Of a DNA stretch of 29,942 bases, positions 1 to 7,717 are shown piece by piece. A model generated the notes under the pieces. The model was not told where the DNA came from, made no database searches, and worked only from the letters and a program-made list of their open reading frames with translations. Numbering within the stretch: the first letter of the stretch is position 1; each line of letters starts with the position of its first letter. The position numbers and the translations under genes are program-made. The DNA comes from Pseudomonadota bacterium (GTDB taxonomy: Bacteria; Pseudomonadota; Alphaproteobacteria; Rhizobiales; Beijerinckiaceae): NCBI GenBank assembly GCA_023423995.1, contig JAFAEL010000100.1:1-29942 (forward strand). The letters are read 5' to 3'.

Positions 1-276
1 ACCCATGGCAAGCCGTGCGATCCCTTCCTGCTCGAGCGGGTGAAGAGGACAAGCCCGCAGGTCGGGCTGAGCCGCAACCAGCGCGCCGAGAACCTGCAGG
101 GCGCCTTCAAGGTGCCGGAGAGCGCGCGTCCGCGCCTTAAGGGCAAGCGCGTGCTGCTCCTTGACGACGTGCTCACCACCGGAGCCACGGCGAACGCAGC
201 ATCCCGCGCCTTGATCCGCGGCGGCGCGAGTGCGGTGGACGTGCTGGCCTTCGCCCGGGTGGTAGCGGAGAGCTAG
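1..276 (+). CDS. comF: ComF family phosphoribosyltransferase-like protein, 3' fragment
   Basis: The reading frame is open from base 1 and ends with TAG at 274-276, so only the last 91 residues are visible and the start lies outside the window. The fragment shows the ComF signature QVGLSRNQRAENLQGAF, followed by the PRPP-binding loop VLLLDDVLTTGAT. This is the type I phosphoribosyltransferase fold. ComF proteins are linked to DNA uptake in naturally competent bacteria, but in alphaproteobacteria the role is not settled and the gene commonly sits next to grxC, as it nearly does here. The TAG stop shares the palindrome CTAG with the stop of the convergent uvsE gene. Family assignment is secure; function is inferred. 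Confidence 0.9.
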   Translation, partial: THGKPCDPFLLERVKRTSPQVGLSRNQRAENLQGAFKVPESARPRLKGKRVLLLDDVLTTGATANAASRALIRGGASAVDVLAFARVVAES

Positions 277-1325
277 GCGGCCTCCTCGAGCGCGCCCTCG
301 GTGCCCTCTTCCAGCGCCTCCTCCTCCGCTTCGAGCAGGGCCGCATCCGAAGAGGTCAGGCCGAAACGCTCGGCCACGTCCGGCGCATAGCGCAGGAGGT
401 CGGGCCTGAGCTTCATGAGCGCCAGGTCCTTCGCCTTGCTCTCCAGCATGACGTCGAAGACGAGCCCCTGCGCATCCCGCATGAAGCGGATGAACTCGAA
501 GGGGTTGGTGAAGTCCGCATGCCCCGTCCAGACAGGTGGCAGCAGGACCTTCGTCAGCTTCTTCGTCTTGCGGTCGCGGCGTTTCAGCTCCCGGAGCTCG
601 GTTCGCGGCGACGAATAGTGGATCTTGGGGCGGACTCCCTCCGGCCAGGTCGCCAGGATTCTGCGGAGGGTGTCCACCATGTCGAGCTGAGCGGGGTTCA
701 GGCACCAGAAATGCTGGTAGTCGAAGATGAGGCGCACGCCCGTCTGCTCGTGGATCCACAGCACGTCGGCTGCGCTGAACCGGAGGTCGTCGTGCTCCAG
801 CACCAGGCGGCGACGCACGTGCTCCGGCAGCGTCGGCCAGGTCTCGGCCCAGCGCGCCCGGCTCGCCTCGACGTCGCCGTAGGTCCCGCCGACATGGGTC
901 ACGACCACGGCCTCGGGCCCGAGCCCCATCCGGTCCAGCATCTCCGATTGCGAGGAGAGGTCCCAGATGCTCTTCCGCGTCAGCTCCGGATCGGGAGAGT
1001 TCAGGAGCACGAACTGGGACGGGTGGAACGACAGGCGGATGTCGAGGCGACGCGCCTTCTCGCCGATCGCCCGCAACTCGGCATCGCTTTCCGCGACCAT
1101 GCCGTGGAATTGCGGCATGTCCGGATGCGTCGCATAGGGCGCGAGGTCGGATGACATGCGGTACATCCGGATCTTGTGCCGGGCGAGATGATCGAGGATC
1201 GCGTCGATATACTCGAGCGACGTCTTGAGGTGCGGGTTCTTCTGCCAGCGCCGCGTGTCGTTGCTCTTGAGGTCGGGGCGGCTCATCACCTTCACGGGGA
1301 AGCCGAGCCGCATCGCATCTGCCAT
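273..1325 (-). CDS. uvsE: UV damage endonuclease UvsE
   Basis: Predicted 350-residue UV dimer endonuclease (UVDE/UvsE), a TIM-barrel, metal-dependent enzyme that nicks DNA 5' to pyrimidine dimers and other lesions as an alternative to UvrABC. Family motifs are visible in order: LGFPVKV at the N-terminus, RMYRMSSDLAPY with HPDMPQFH, LSFHPSQFVLLNS, VVVTHVGG, LEHDD, FDYQHFWCLNP and KIHYSSPR, carrying the His/Glu/Asp metal ligands. The frame could extend to 1457, but the ATG at 1325 directly precedes the conserved LGFPVKV start and has a good ribosome site (AAGGAG, 9 nt upstream), so I chose it. The last about 25 residues are an acidic Glu/Ala tail beyond the barrel. It is transcribed divergently from grxC and convergently with comF. 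Confidence 0.93.
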   Translation of the reverse strand: MADAMRLGFPVKVMSRPDLKSNDTRRWQKNPHLKTSLEYIDAILDHLARHKIRMYRMSSDLAPYATHPDMPQFHGMVAESDAELRAIGEKARRLDIRLSFHPSQFVLLNSPDPELTRKSIWDLSSQSEMLDRMGLGPEAVVVTHVGGTYGDVEASRARWAETWPTLPEHVRRRLVLEHDDLRFSAADVLWIHEQTGVRLIFDYQHFWCLNPAQLDMVDTLRRILATWPEGVRPKIHYSSPRTELRELKRRDRKTKKLTKVLLPPVWTGHADFTNPFEFIRFMRDAQGLVFDVMLESKAKDLALMKLRPDLLRYAPDVAERFGLTSSDAALLEAEEEALEEGTEGALEEAA

Positions 1326-1471
1326 ATCCGCCCTCTCCTTCGCGGGGACAACGGGCCAAGGGAGACCGCGTTCTGCCCAGAAGGTGGCACGCACGCGATC
1401 GTGAGTGCGGCCGCAGCCTTTGGGAACGGCGACCGGACTGCTACGTTGCCCTCGCAAACAGACCCACGGCC

Positions 1472-1729
1472 ATGCCTCCCATCACGATCTACACCAAGGG
1501 CTGGTGCCCCTATTGCGCCGCCGCCAAGGACCTTCTTCGGCAGAAGAACGCGGCTTTCGACGAGATCGACATCGAGCGGCAGAGCGAGAGGCGCGGCGAG
1601 ATGATCCAGCGAGCAGGCGGCCGCTCGACCGTGCCGCAGATCTTCATCGGCGAGCGCCATGTGGGCGGCTGCGATGACCTTTACGCGTTGGACCGGCGCG
1701 GGGATTTGGATACGCTCCTGGCCGCCTGA
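1472..1729 (+). CDS. grxC: Glutaredoxin 3
   Basis: An 85-residue glutaredoxin with the dithiol active site CPYC at residues 12-15, followed by the glutathione-binding segments TVPQIF (cis-Pro) and GGCDDL. It matches the usual GrxC length of about 85 residues and has no extra domain. Function: cytoplasmic glutathione-dependent reduction of protein disulfides, including ribonucleotide reductase. The ATG has only a weak upstream purine stretch, but the conserved ITIYTKGWCPYC start fixes it. The next gene begins 17 nt after the stop, so it likely forms an operon with the nitrilase-family amidase. That neighbour may act on deaminated glutathione, so the pairing makes sense for thiol metabolism (inference). 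Confidence 0.95.
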   Translation: MPPITIYTKGWCPYCAAAKDLLRQKNAAFDEIDIERQSERRGEMIQRAGGRSTVPQIFIGERHVGGCDDLYALDRRGDLDTLLAA

Positions 1730-1746
1730 GCGTGCCGGAGGGCCTT

Positions 1747-2607
1747 ATGACCGCATCGAAATTCGTGGCCGCCTGCGCGGGCATGCGGTCGGGCCGGGAC
1801 CCTGTCGCGAACCGCGACGCGGCTGTCGCCCTGATCCGCGAGGCGGCGGGGCTCGGCGGCCACTATGTCCAGACGCCCGAGATGACGTCGCTCGTCGATC
1901 GCGGCCGGGCCTCGCTCTTCGAGAAGGTCGGCCCGGAGGAGACGGACGTCACGCTCGCCGGATTGCGCGAGGTCGCGCGCGAAACGGGCGTCGTGGTGCA
2001 TGTCGGCTCCATCGCGGTTCGGGCGGGCGACAAGATCGCGAACCGGGCCTTCGTGATCGACCGCGAGGGAGAGATCACGGCGCGCTACGACAAGGTCCAC
2101 CTGTTCGACGTCGACCTGCCGAATGGCGAATCCTGGCGCGAATCCGCCACCTACACGGGCGGCGACAAGGCGGTCCTGGCGGAGATCCCGTGGGGGTTGC
2201 TCGGTCTCACCATCTGCTACGACGTGCGCTTCCCGGCGCTCTATCGCGCGCTCGCGGAAGGTGGCGCCAGCGTGCTGTCGGCTCCAGCGTGCTTCACGCG
2301 CCAGACCGGCGAGGCCCATTGGCACGTGCTGCACCGGGCGCGTGCGATCGAGACTGGCTCCTTCATGATCTCCGCCGCCCAGGGCGGAAAGCACGAGGAC
2401 GGGCGCGAGACGTTCGGCCATTCGGTGATCGTCGATCCCTGGGGCCGTGTCCTGGCGGACGGAACGGCCGAGCCGGGCCTCGTCATGGCCGAGATCGACC
2501 TGTCCCTCGTGGCGGACGCAAGGGCCCGCATTCCGGCCCTGAAGCACGGGCGTCCGTTCACGGTGGAGGTCGCCCGCGCCGAGGCGCGGCTTGCAGCCGC
2601 GGAGTGA
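1747..2607 (+). CDS. Carbon-nitrogen hydrolase (nitrilase superfamily, Nit1/deaminated glutathione amidase-like)
   Basis: A 286-residue nitrilase-superfamily amidase. The Glu-Lys-Cys catalytic triad is visible as E45 (PEM), K116 (YDKVHLFDV) and C157 (TICYDVRFP). The YDKVHLFDV and CYDVRFP forms resemble the Nit1 branch, whose characterised members hydrolyse deaminated glutathione. The substrate here is inferred from that similarity and from the grxC neighbour. A GTG at 1732 could add five residues, but the ATG at 1747 has GGAGGG just upstream and begins close to the conserved core. The protein is expected to be cytoplasmic; no signal peptide is seen. The gene sits in a row with grxC and DUF1178, an order I know from many alphaproteobacteria. 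Confidence 0.9.
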   Translation: MTASKFVAACAGMRSGRDPVANRDAAVALIREAAGLGGHYVQTPEMTSLVDRGRASLFEKVGPEETDVTLAGLREVARETGVVVHVGSIAVRAGDKIANRAFVIDREGEITARYDKVHLFDVDLPNGESWRESATYTGGDKAVLAEIPWGLLGLTICYDVRFPALYRALAEGGASVLSAPACFTRQTGEAHWHVLHRARAIETGSFMISAAQGGKHEDGRETFGHSVIVDPWGRVLADGTAEPGLVMAEIDLSLVADARARIPALKHGRPFTVEVARAEARLAAAE

Positions 2608-2635
2608 GGTGTCGTAACGGGGCCGAAAGTGCTTA

Positions 2636-2655
2636 TCTGTCAGGAAGATGACAGA
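2636..2655. repeat. Inverted repeat between the amidase and DUF1178 genes
   Basis: Perfect 7-bp arms, TCTGTCA and TGACAGA, are separated by GGAAGA, 26 bases before the DUF1178 start codon. No T-tract follows, so it does not look like an intrinsic terminator. It could be an operator, a small mRNA hairpin or chance. Confidence 0.4.
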
Positions 2656-2681
2656 CGCTTTCTGAAGGCTCCGCGTCCAAG

Positions 2682-3164
2682 ATGATCCGTTACGCCCTGG
2701 CCTGCGACAACGGCCACGATTTCGAGTCCTGGTTCCCGTCCTCGGCCGCCTATGACGAGCAGGCCGGGCGGGGCCTCGTGGCCTGCCCGTTCTGCGACTC
2801 GACGCAAGTCGCCAAGCAGTTGATGGCGCCGCAACTCGGGCGAAAGGGGAGTTCCGCCGCGGAGCCCGCAGCAGCGCCCGCCTCGGAAAACCTTCCCGCC
2901 CCGGCGGCGGCAACTCAGCCCGTCGCCCTCATGTCCGAGCGGGAACAGGCGATCCGCGCCATGCTGAAGGCAGTCCGGGAGCATGTGACGAAGAACTCCG
3001 ACTATGTCGGTCCCGCCTTTGCCGAGGAGGCGCGCAAGATGCATTACGGCGAGGCCGAGCATCGCTCCATCTACGGCGAGGCGAATGCCGCCGAGGCGAA
3101 GGCGCTCGTCGAGGAGGGGATCGAGTTCCACCCGCTCCCGATGGTGCCGGACGACCGGAACTGA
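2682..3164 (+). CDS. DUF1178 family zinc-ribbon-like protein
   Basis: A 160-residue protein recognised as DUF1178 from its opening MIRYALACDNGHDFESWF and the following CPFC. Cys8, His12, Cys35 and Cys38 could form a zinc ribbon. A Pro/Ala-rich linker (about residues 56-82) leads to a conserved C-terminal half containing KMHYGEAEHRSIYGEA. The family is widespread in alpha- and betaproteobacteria and has no established function that I know of. It lies 74 nt downstream of the amidase gene with a small inverted repeat between them. The following metallophosphoesterase is in the same reading frame, separated only by the TGA stop and four codons, which suggests coupled translation. Family call is sure; role unknown. 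Confidence 0.9.
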   Translation: MIRYALACDNGHDFESWFPSSAAYDEQAGRGLVACPFCDSTQVAKQLMAPQLGRKGSSAAEPAAAPASENLPAPAAATQPVALMSEREQAIRAMLKAVREHVTKNSDYVGPAFAEEARKMHYGEAEHRSIYGEANAAEAKALVEEGIEFHPLPMVPDDRN

Positions 3165-3176
3165 CTTGGCCCGCCC

Positions 3177-3698
3177 TTGGCGGTCTTCTTCACCTCCGAC
3201 CAGCATTTCGGCGATCACCGGCGCCTTTTCATCGATCGCCGTCCATTCGGCTCCGTCGAGGAGATGGATGCCGCCATGGCGGAGCGCTGGAACGCGGCCG
3301 TCGGCCCCGGGGACGAGGTCTGGCATCTGGGCGACCTGACGCGCCTGCGCTCTGCCGAGCGAATTGAGGCGCTTCTTTCGACCCTCAACGGCCGCAAGCA
3401 CCTGATCGCCGGCAACAACGACGGGCCGGCAACCCTTGCCGCCTCGGGGTGGGCCAGCGTGGGGCATTATGCCGAAATCGAGGAGGACGGTACGAGGCTC
3501 GTACTCTGCCATTACGCGTTCAGGACCTGGAACGGGTCCGGCCGCGGCAGCCTGAACCTCCACGGACACAGCCACGGGCGTCTGCGACCTGCACCGCGCC
3601 AGTTCGACGTCGGCGTCGACCTGTGGGATTTCCGCCCCGTGACGCTCGGCGAGATTCTCGCAAGCCGCCGCAGCCGCCGAAGCCGAGCTTCCGGTTGA
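3177..3698 (+). CDS. Small calcineurin-like metallophosphoesterase
   Basis: A 173-residue calcineurin-type phosphoesterase with every family block: D8-x-H10 (TSDQHFGD), GDL at 52-54, GNND at 79-82, H112 (CHYAF) and GHSHG at 130-134. These residues coordinate a di-metal centre, and such small cytoplasmic enzymes hydrolyse phosphomono- or diesters; the substrate cannot be read from sequence. The start must be the TTG at 3177, because an in-frame TGA (the DUF1178 stop) lies 12 nt upstream and the conserved core begins at once. No clear ribosome site precedes it, so translation probably depends on ribosomes finishing DUF1178. The tail is Arg/Ser-rich. Confidence 0.87.
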   Translation: MAVFFTSDQHFGDHRRLFIDRRPFGSVEEMDAAMAERWNAAVGPGDEVWHLGDLTRLRSAERIEALLSTLNGRKHLIAGNNDGPATLAASGWASVGHYAEIEEDGTRLVLCHYAFRTWNGSGRGSLNLHGHSHGRLRPAPRQFDVGVDLWDFRPVTLGEILASRRSRRSRASG

Positions 3699-3764
3699 GT
3701 TTGCGCCGGGCCGGTCCGACAACATCCCAAAGACCGCCCGATTGCAGCCACTGGAGACCCGCCG

Positions 3765-4637
3765 ATGTCAGACCCTAGCCCGAACGGTTCCGGACGCGCC
3801 GTCCGCCGCCTGGTCGGCGAGATCGAGGTGATCGCGCTCAGCGACGGCGAGCAGACCATTTCGCCTGCGCTGTTCCCCGACGCGGAGCCGGAGGAACTCG
3901 CAGCGCTCGCCCGAGCGGCGGGTCATCCGGCCGATCCCATGCCCGTCCCGGTAAACACTTTTCTCATCCGGGCGGATGGCTGCACCTACCTGGTGGATGC
4001 CGGGACCGGCCCGTCCCGCGGAAGCCACCTTGGCCATGTGCCCGCCTCGCTCGCCCAGGTCGGGCTTACCCCGCACGATATCGACACCATCCTGATGACC
4101 CACATGCATGGCGACCACGCCGGCGGGCTACTTCACCCTTCCGGCGATCCCGCCTTTCCGTCCGCGGAGCTGTGGGTGGCGGAGGAGGAGGCCGCCTTCT
4201 GGGTCGATCCGGGTCTGCCATCCCGCGCCCCCGAGAGGATGCAGGCGACGATCGGCAATGCCGTGAAGTCGCTCGGCGCCTATGGGGAGCGGACCACCCG
4301 CTTCTCCGCAGGTCGGGAGGTTGCGCCGGGGATCCGGTCCGTGCCTCTGCCCGGCCATACGCCCGGCCAGACTGGGTTCCTCGTCGAGAGCGGGGGCGAG
4401 CGGCTGCTGATCTGGGCCGACATCATCCATGTCGCCGCCCTCCAGTTCGCGCGGCCCGATTGGACGGTCGGGTTCGACGTCGACGGCGCGCAGGCAGCCG
4501 AGACACGCCGCCGCATCTTCGCCCGCGCCGCAGACGAGAACCTGCCGGTGGCCGGCATGCACCTGCCGTTCCCCGGCTTCGGACGTGTCGTGCGCACGGG
4601 GGAGGGTTTTGCGTACGAGGCGGATGCGGTCGCCTGA
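3765..4637 (+). CDS. MBL-fold (metallo-beta-lactamase superfamily) hydrolase
   Basis: A 290-residue metallo-beta-lactamase-fold protein. The zinc motif is H113-x-H115-x-D117-H118 (THMHGDHAG). Later ligands are GHTPGQ (about residue 200), the bridging Asp in IWADIIH and the final His in GMHLPFPG. The arrangement NTFLI...YLVDAGTG resembles lactonase/quorum-quenching-like and related esterase members, but the substrate cannot be assigned. No signal peptide is seen, so it is likely cytoplasmic. It begins 66 nt after the metallophosphoesterase and is followed by a promoter-like sequence and hairpin before rimP, so it is probably the last gene of its unit. Confidence 0.88.
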   Translation: MSDPSPNGSGRAVRRLVGEIEVIALSDGEQTISPALFPDAEPEELAALARAAGHPADPMPVPVNTFLIRADGCTYLVDAGTGPSRGSHLGHVPASLAQVGLTPHDIDTILMTHMHGDHAGGLLHPSGDPAFPSAELWVAEEEAAFWVDPGLPSRAPERMQATIGNAVKSLGAYGERTTRFSAGREVAPGIRSVPLPGHTPGQTGFLVESGGERLLIWADIIHVAALQFARPDWTVGFDVDGAQAAETRRRIFARAADENLPVAGMHLPFPGFGRVVRTGEGFAYEADAVA

Positions 4638-4650
4638 GGACGCCGTCGCC

Positions 4651-4679
4651 TTGCACCTCGGCAGGTGCGATGCTATTTG
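4651..4679 (+). promoter_or_regulatory. Candidate promoter of the rimP-nusA-infB operon
   Basis: TTGCAC at 4651-4656 and TATTTG at 4674-4679 are separated by 17 nt, a plausible but weak sigma-70-like pair. It lies just after the MBL gene and would start a leader of roughly 100 nt before rimP. A perfect 10-bp palindrome, CTGACGTCAG (4681-4690), overlaps the expected transcription start and could be an operator. Confidence 0.4.
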
Positions 4680-4699
4680 ACTGACGTCAGCTCTGGTGT

Positions 4700-4752
4700 G
4701 GTGCGAAAGCGCCATTGTCGGGAGCGGGCCCGAGAGGGTCCCGCTCTTTTTT
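4700..4752 (+). terminator. Tandem hairpins with intrinsic terminator in the rimP leader
   Basis: A 5-bp hairpin capped by a GAAA tetraloop (4700-4713) is followed by a strong hairpin at 4722-4746. Its arms GAGCGGG and CCCGCTC are extended by an inner CCC/GGG stem with a GAGA tetraloop and one bulged T, and it is followed by TTTTTT (4747-4752). It lies 34 bases before the rimP start codon. It is either an attenuator of the rimP-nusA operon or the terminator of the upstream MBL gene. A rimP leader ending in a terminator has been described in enterobacteria, so attenuation is plausible here but inferred. Confidence 0.75.
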
Positions 4753-4786
4753 ATTGCCCCAACGCCGGAGGACGAGCAGCTCGATC

Positions 4787-5401
4787 ATGACCGACGGATC
4801 AGAGGCCAGATTCTACCACGAAAAGGGCGTTGCGGCGCGCGTCGCCCAGGTCATCGAGCCCGTGCTCGAGGACCTCGGCTTTCGCCTCGTGCGCGTCAAG
4901 GTTTCGGCGCAGAACGGGACGACGGTGCAGATCATGGCCGAGCGTCCCGACGGCACGATGACGGTCGAGGATTGCGAGGCGGTGAGCCGAGCGGTGTCCC
5001 CGGTCCTCGATCTCGAGGATCCGGTGGCCCAGGCCTACAATCTCGAGGTCTCGTCGCCGGGGATCGACCGTCCGCTGGTGCGGGCGTCCGATTTCAGACG
5101 CTGGGCCGGCTACGAGGCCAAGATCGAGCTTGCAGTCCCGCTCGAGGGGCGCAAGCGCTTCCGCGGCCTGGTCCGGGATGCGGACGAGACCACGGCTTCG
5201 ATCGAATTGCCGGACAGTCCCGAGGGCGAGGAAGTGGTGGCGAAGCTGTCGCTCGCCGACATCGCCGAGGCGCGGCTCGTGCTGACGGACGACCTGATCC
5301 GGGAATCGCTCCGGCGCGGCAAAGCGGCGGAAAAGGGTGACGCCCCGACTGACGAGCTCGATTCGCCTGCCTCCGAGCGGGCCGAGCAGAAGACGGACTA
5401 G
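4787..5401 (+). CDS. rimP: Ribosome maturation factor RimP
   Basis: A 204-residue RimP, which binds the 30S head and assists late assembly of the small subunit. The family core is clear: [18 protein letters not shown] near the N-terminus, [16 protein letters not shown] and the signature [15 protein letters not shown] at about residues 84-98, then the SH3-like C-terminal domain. A charged tail of about 30 residues exceeds the E. coli length of about 150. The frame is open from 4715, but that part crosses the terminator hairpin; the ATG at 4787 with GGAGGA upstream fits the family start. It is the first gene of the rimP-nusA-ylxR-infB-rbfA-truB operon, with 12 nt to nusA. Confidence 0.95.
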   Translation: MTDGSEARFYHEKGVAARVAQVIEPVLEDLGFRLVRVKVSAQNGTTVQIMAERPDGTMTVEDCEAVSRAVSPVLDLEDPVAQAYNLEVSSPGIDRPLVRASDFRRWAGYEAKIELAVPLEGRKRFRGLVRDADETTASIELPDSPEGEEVVAKLSLADIAEARLVLTDDLIRESLRRGKAAEKGDAPTDELDSPASERAEQKTD

Positions 5402-5413
5402 AGGAGAACGGAC

Positions 5414-7021
5414 ATGGCGGTCAGCGCCAATCGGCTTGAATTGCTGCAGATCGCGGATGCTGTCGCCCGCGAGAAGGTGATCGACCGCTCCATCGTGGTC
5501 GCCGCCATGGAGGATGCGATCGCGAAAGCCGCCCGCTCCCGTTACGGGGCGGAGACGGACGTGCATGCCGAGATCCATCCGCGAACCGGCGAGCTGCGCC
5601 TGTCGCGCCACCTGCTGGTGGTGGACCAGGTGGAGAACGACGCGACCGAGATCTCGCTCGAGGATGCGCGACGCCGCAACCCGGCCGCCCAGGTGGGCGA
5701 CGCGATCTCCGAGCCGCTTCCGCCCTTCGATTTCGGCCGTATCGCGGCCCAGTCGGCTAAGCAGGTGATCGTGCAGAAGGTGCGCGATGCCGAGCGCGAC
5801 CGGCAATACGAGGAATACAAGGACCGCATCGGCGAGATCATCAACGGCCTCGTCAAGCGCGTCGAATATGGCAACGTCATCGTCGACCTGTCGGGCCGCG
5901 GCGAGGGCATCGTCCGCCGGGACGAACTGATCCCCCGCGAGACCTTCCGGCCGGGCGACCGCATCCGCGCCTATCTGTTCGATGTCCGCCGCGAGGCGCG
6001 CGGGCCGCAGATCTTCCTGTCGCGCACCCATCCCCAGTTCATGGCGAAGCTCTTCGCCTCCGAGGTGCCCGAGATCTATGACGGCATCGTCGAGGTGAAG
6101 GCTGTCGCCCGCGATCCGGGCTCCCGCGCCAAGATCGCCGTTACGTCGCGCGACAGCTCCATCGACCCGGTCGGCGCCTGCGTCGGCATGCGCGGCTCGC
6201 GCGTCCAGGCCGTCGTCGGCGAGTTGCAGGGCGAGAAGATCGACATCATTCCGTGGTCCTATGACCGCGCCACCTTCATCGTGAACGCCCTGCAGCCGGC
6301 GGAGGTCGTGAAGGTCGTGCTGGACGAGGAGGCCGAGCGCATCGAGGTCGTGGTGCCGGACGACCAGCTTTCGCTGGCCATCGGCCGCCGCGGCCAGAAT
6401 GTCCGCCTCGCCTCGCAGCTCACGGGCTGGGACATCGACATCCTGACCGAGGCCGAGGAATCCGAGCGGCGCCAGAAGGAATTCGTCGAGCGCACCGAGC
6501 TCTTCATGGGCGCGCTGGACGTCGACGAAGTGGTGGGCCAGCTCCTCGCCTCGGAAGGCTTCCGCAGCGTGGAGGAGATCGCGGCCGCCGAGCCGTCCGA
6601 AATCGCCGCCATCCAGGGCTTCGACGAGGATACCGGGGCCGAGATCCAGCGCCGCGCGCAGGAATATCTCGACCGGATCGAGGCGGAGCAGGATACGCGC
6701 CGGCGCGAGCTCGGCGTCGAGGACGAGCTTCGCGAGATCGACGGCGTCACGACCCCGATGCTGGTCGCCTTCGGCGAGAACGACGTGAAGACGATCGAGG
6801 ACCTGGCGGGATGCGCCACGGACGACCTCGTCGGCTACACGGAGGGCCGCGGCCAGGACGCCGTCCGCCACGAGGGCTTCCTCGATGCGTTCGGCATGTC
6901 CCGGACGGAGGCCGAGGCCATGATCATGCAGGCCCGCATCAAGGCCGGCTGGGTCGAGGCGCCTGCGGAGGAGCCGGCCGAGGAGGCCGAGCTCGCCGAG
7001 ACCGAGGCGCAGCCGAGCTAA
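5414..7021 (+). CDS. nusA: Transcription termination/antitermination factor NusA
   Basis: A 535-residue NusA. Domains in order: the RNA polymerase-binding N-domain (about 1-125); the S1 domain ([19 protein letters not shown], about 150-200); KH1 with [19 protein letters not shown] near residue 252; KH2 with [20 protein letters not shown] near 320; and two C-terminal helix-hairpin-helix acidic repeats (about 370-500). The tail is very acidic. It modulates pausing, termination and antitermination and is essential in most bacteria. AGGAG precedes the ATG. In E. coli NusA represses its own operon, and the leader hairpins upstream of rimP could serve the same purpose here (inference). Confidence 0.97.
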   Translation: MAVSANRLELLQIADAVAREKVIDRSIVVAAMEDAIAKAARSRYGAETDVHAEIHPRTGELRLSRHLLVVDQVENDATEISLEDARRRNPAAQVGDAISEPLPPFDFGRIAAQSAKQVIVQKVRDAERDRQYEEYKDRIGEIINGLVKRVEYGNVIVDLSGRGEGIVRRDELIPRETFRPGDRIRAYLFDVRREARGPQIFLSRTHPQFMAKLFASEVPEIYDGIVEVKAVARDPGSRAKIAVTSRDSSIDPVGACVGMRGSRVQAVVGELQGEKIDIIPWSYDRATFIVNALQPAEVVKVVLDEEAERIEVVVPDDQLSLAIGRRGQNVRLASQLTGWDIDILTEAEESERRQKEFVERTELFMGALDVDEVVGQLLASEGFRSVEEIAAAEPSEIAAIQGFDEDTGAEIQRRAQEYLDRIEAEQDTRRRELGVEDELREIDGVTTPMLVAFGENDVKTIEDLAGCATDDLVGYTEGRGQDAVRHEGFLDAFGMSRTEAEAMIMQARIKAGWVEAPAEEPAEEAELAETEAQPS

Positions 7022-7039
7022 GCAGCGACCAGGATCGAC

Positions 7040-7711
7040 GTGCCGAAGCCGGAACCCGAGCGCACCTGCATCGTCACGCGCGGCGCGCAGCCCGCCTCCG
7101 ACCTGATGCGGTTCGTGCTCGGGCCGGACGGCGTCGTGGTGCCCGACCTGCGCAACAAGCTGCCGGGCCGGGGTGCCTGGGTGACGCCGACGGCCGCGAC
7201 GGTCGCCGAGGCCATCCGGAAACGCGCGTTCTCGCGCGCGTTCAAGACGGAGGCCAAGGTTCCGCCGACGCTCGTCGACGACATCGACGCCGCGCTGGTG
7301 CGGGACCTGAAGGGGGCGCTCTCGCTCGCCAACAAGGCAGGCGCGGTCGTGACGGGCTTCGGAAAGGTCGAATCGGCGATTGCCAACGGGGGCGTCGGAG
7401 CGGTCATCCACGCGCGGGAGGCGGCCGAGGATGGCCGCCGAAAACTCGCCGGGGCATTGCGAAAGCGGGCCGGGGAACTGATATCAGGCATACCCGTCTT
7501 CGACGACCTGCCTGGTGACGATTTGGACGTGGCCTTGGGGCGCGTGCATGTGATACATGCTGCGCTTCTCGCGGGTCCTGGTAGTGAAGGGTGCCTGGCG
7601 CGGTGGCGTCGGCTTCGCCGTTTTCGCGGAGTTGACGATGGCGCCCAGCCTTCGCGGGACGTGGATATTCGGCAGGGCGAGGCTCGGTTCGATGCCGAGC
7701 GGCAGGACTAG
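7040..7711 (+). CDS. YlxR-like (DUF448) RNA-binding protein with L7Ae-like domain
   Basis: A 223-residue protein. Residues 7-55 are the DUF448/YlxR domain (RTCIVTRGAQPASDLMRFVLGPDG, then LPGRGAWV). Residues about 90-150 look like an L7Ae/L30e-type RNA-binding fold (LSLANKAGAVVTGFGKVESAI), as usual in alphaproteobacterial versions. The C-terminal segment with LGRVHVIHAALLAGPGSEG and ARWRRLRRFRG is also conserved. YlxR proteins lie almost always between nusA and infB and are thought to act in RNA metabolism or transcription; the exact role is not settled. The start is GTG with AGGA five bases upstream, 18 nt after the nusA stop. The infB start follows 6 nt after the stop. Confidence 0.9.
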   Translation: MPKPEPERTCIVTRGAQPASDLMRFVLGPDGVVVPDLRNKLPGRGAWVTPTAATVAEAIRKRAFSRAFKTEAKVPPTLVDDIDAALVRDLKGALSLANKAGAVVTGFGKVESAIANGGVGAVIHAREAAEDGRRKLAGALRKRAGELISGIPVFDDLPGDDLDVALGRVHVIHAALLAGPGSEGCLARWRRLRRFRGVDDGAQPSRDVDIRQGEARFDAERQD

Positions 7712-7717
7712 ATCTGT

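Noticed and set aside
4715..4786. Upstream extension of rimP starting at 4715
   Set aside because: It translates the terminator hairpin and T-tract; the conserved RimP start follows ATG 4787.
4799..7411. An 870-codon minus-strand frame across rimP, nusA and ylxR
   Set aside because: It runs antisense to three conserved genes and has the composition of a frame shadow.
7546..7560. Palindrome GCATGT-GAT-ACATGC inside ylxR
   Set aside because: It encodes conserved residues (VHVIHAAL) of the YlxR protein, so coding constraint explains it better than an operator.
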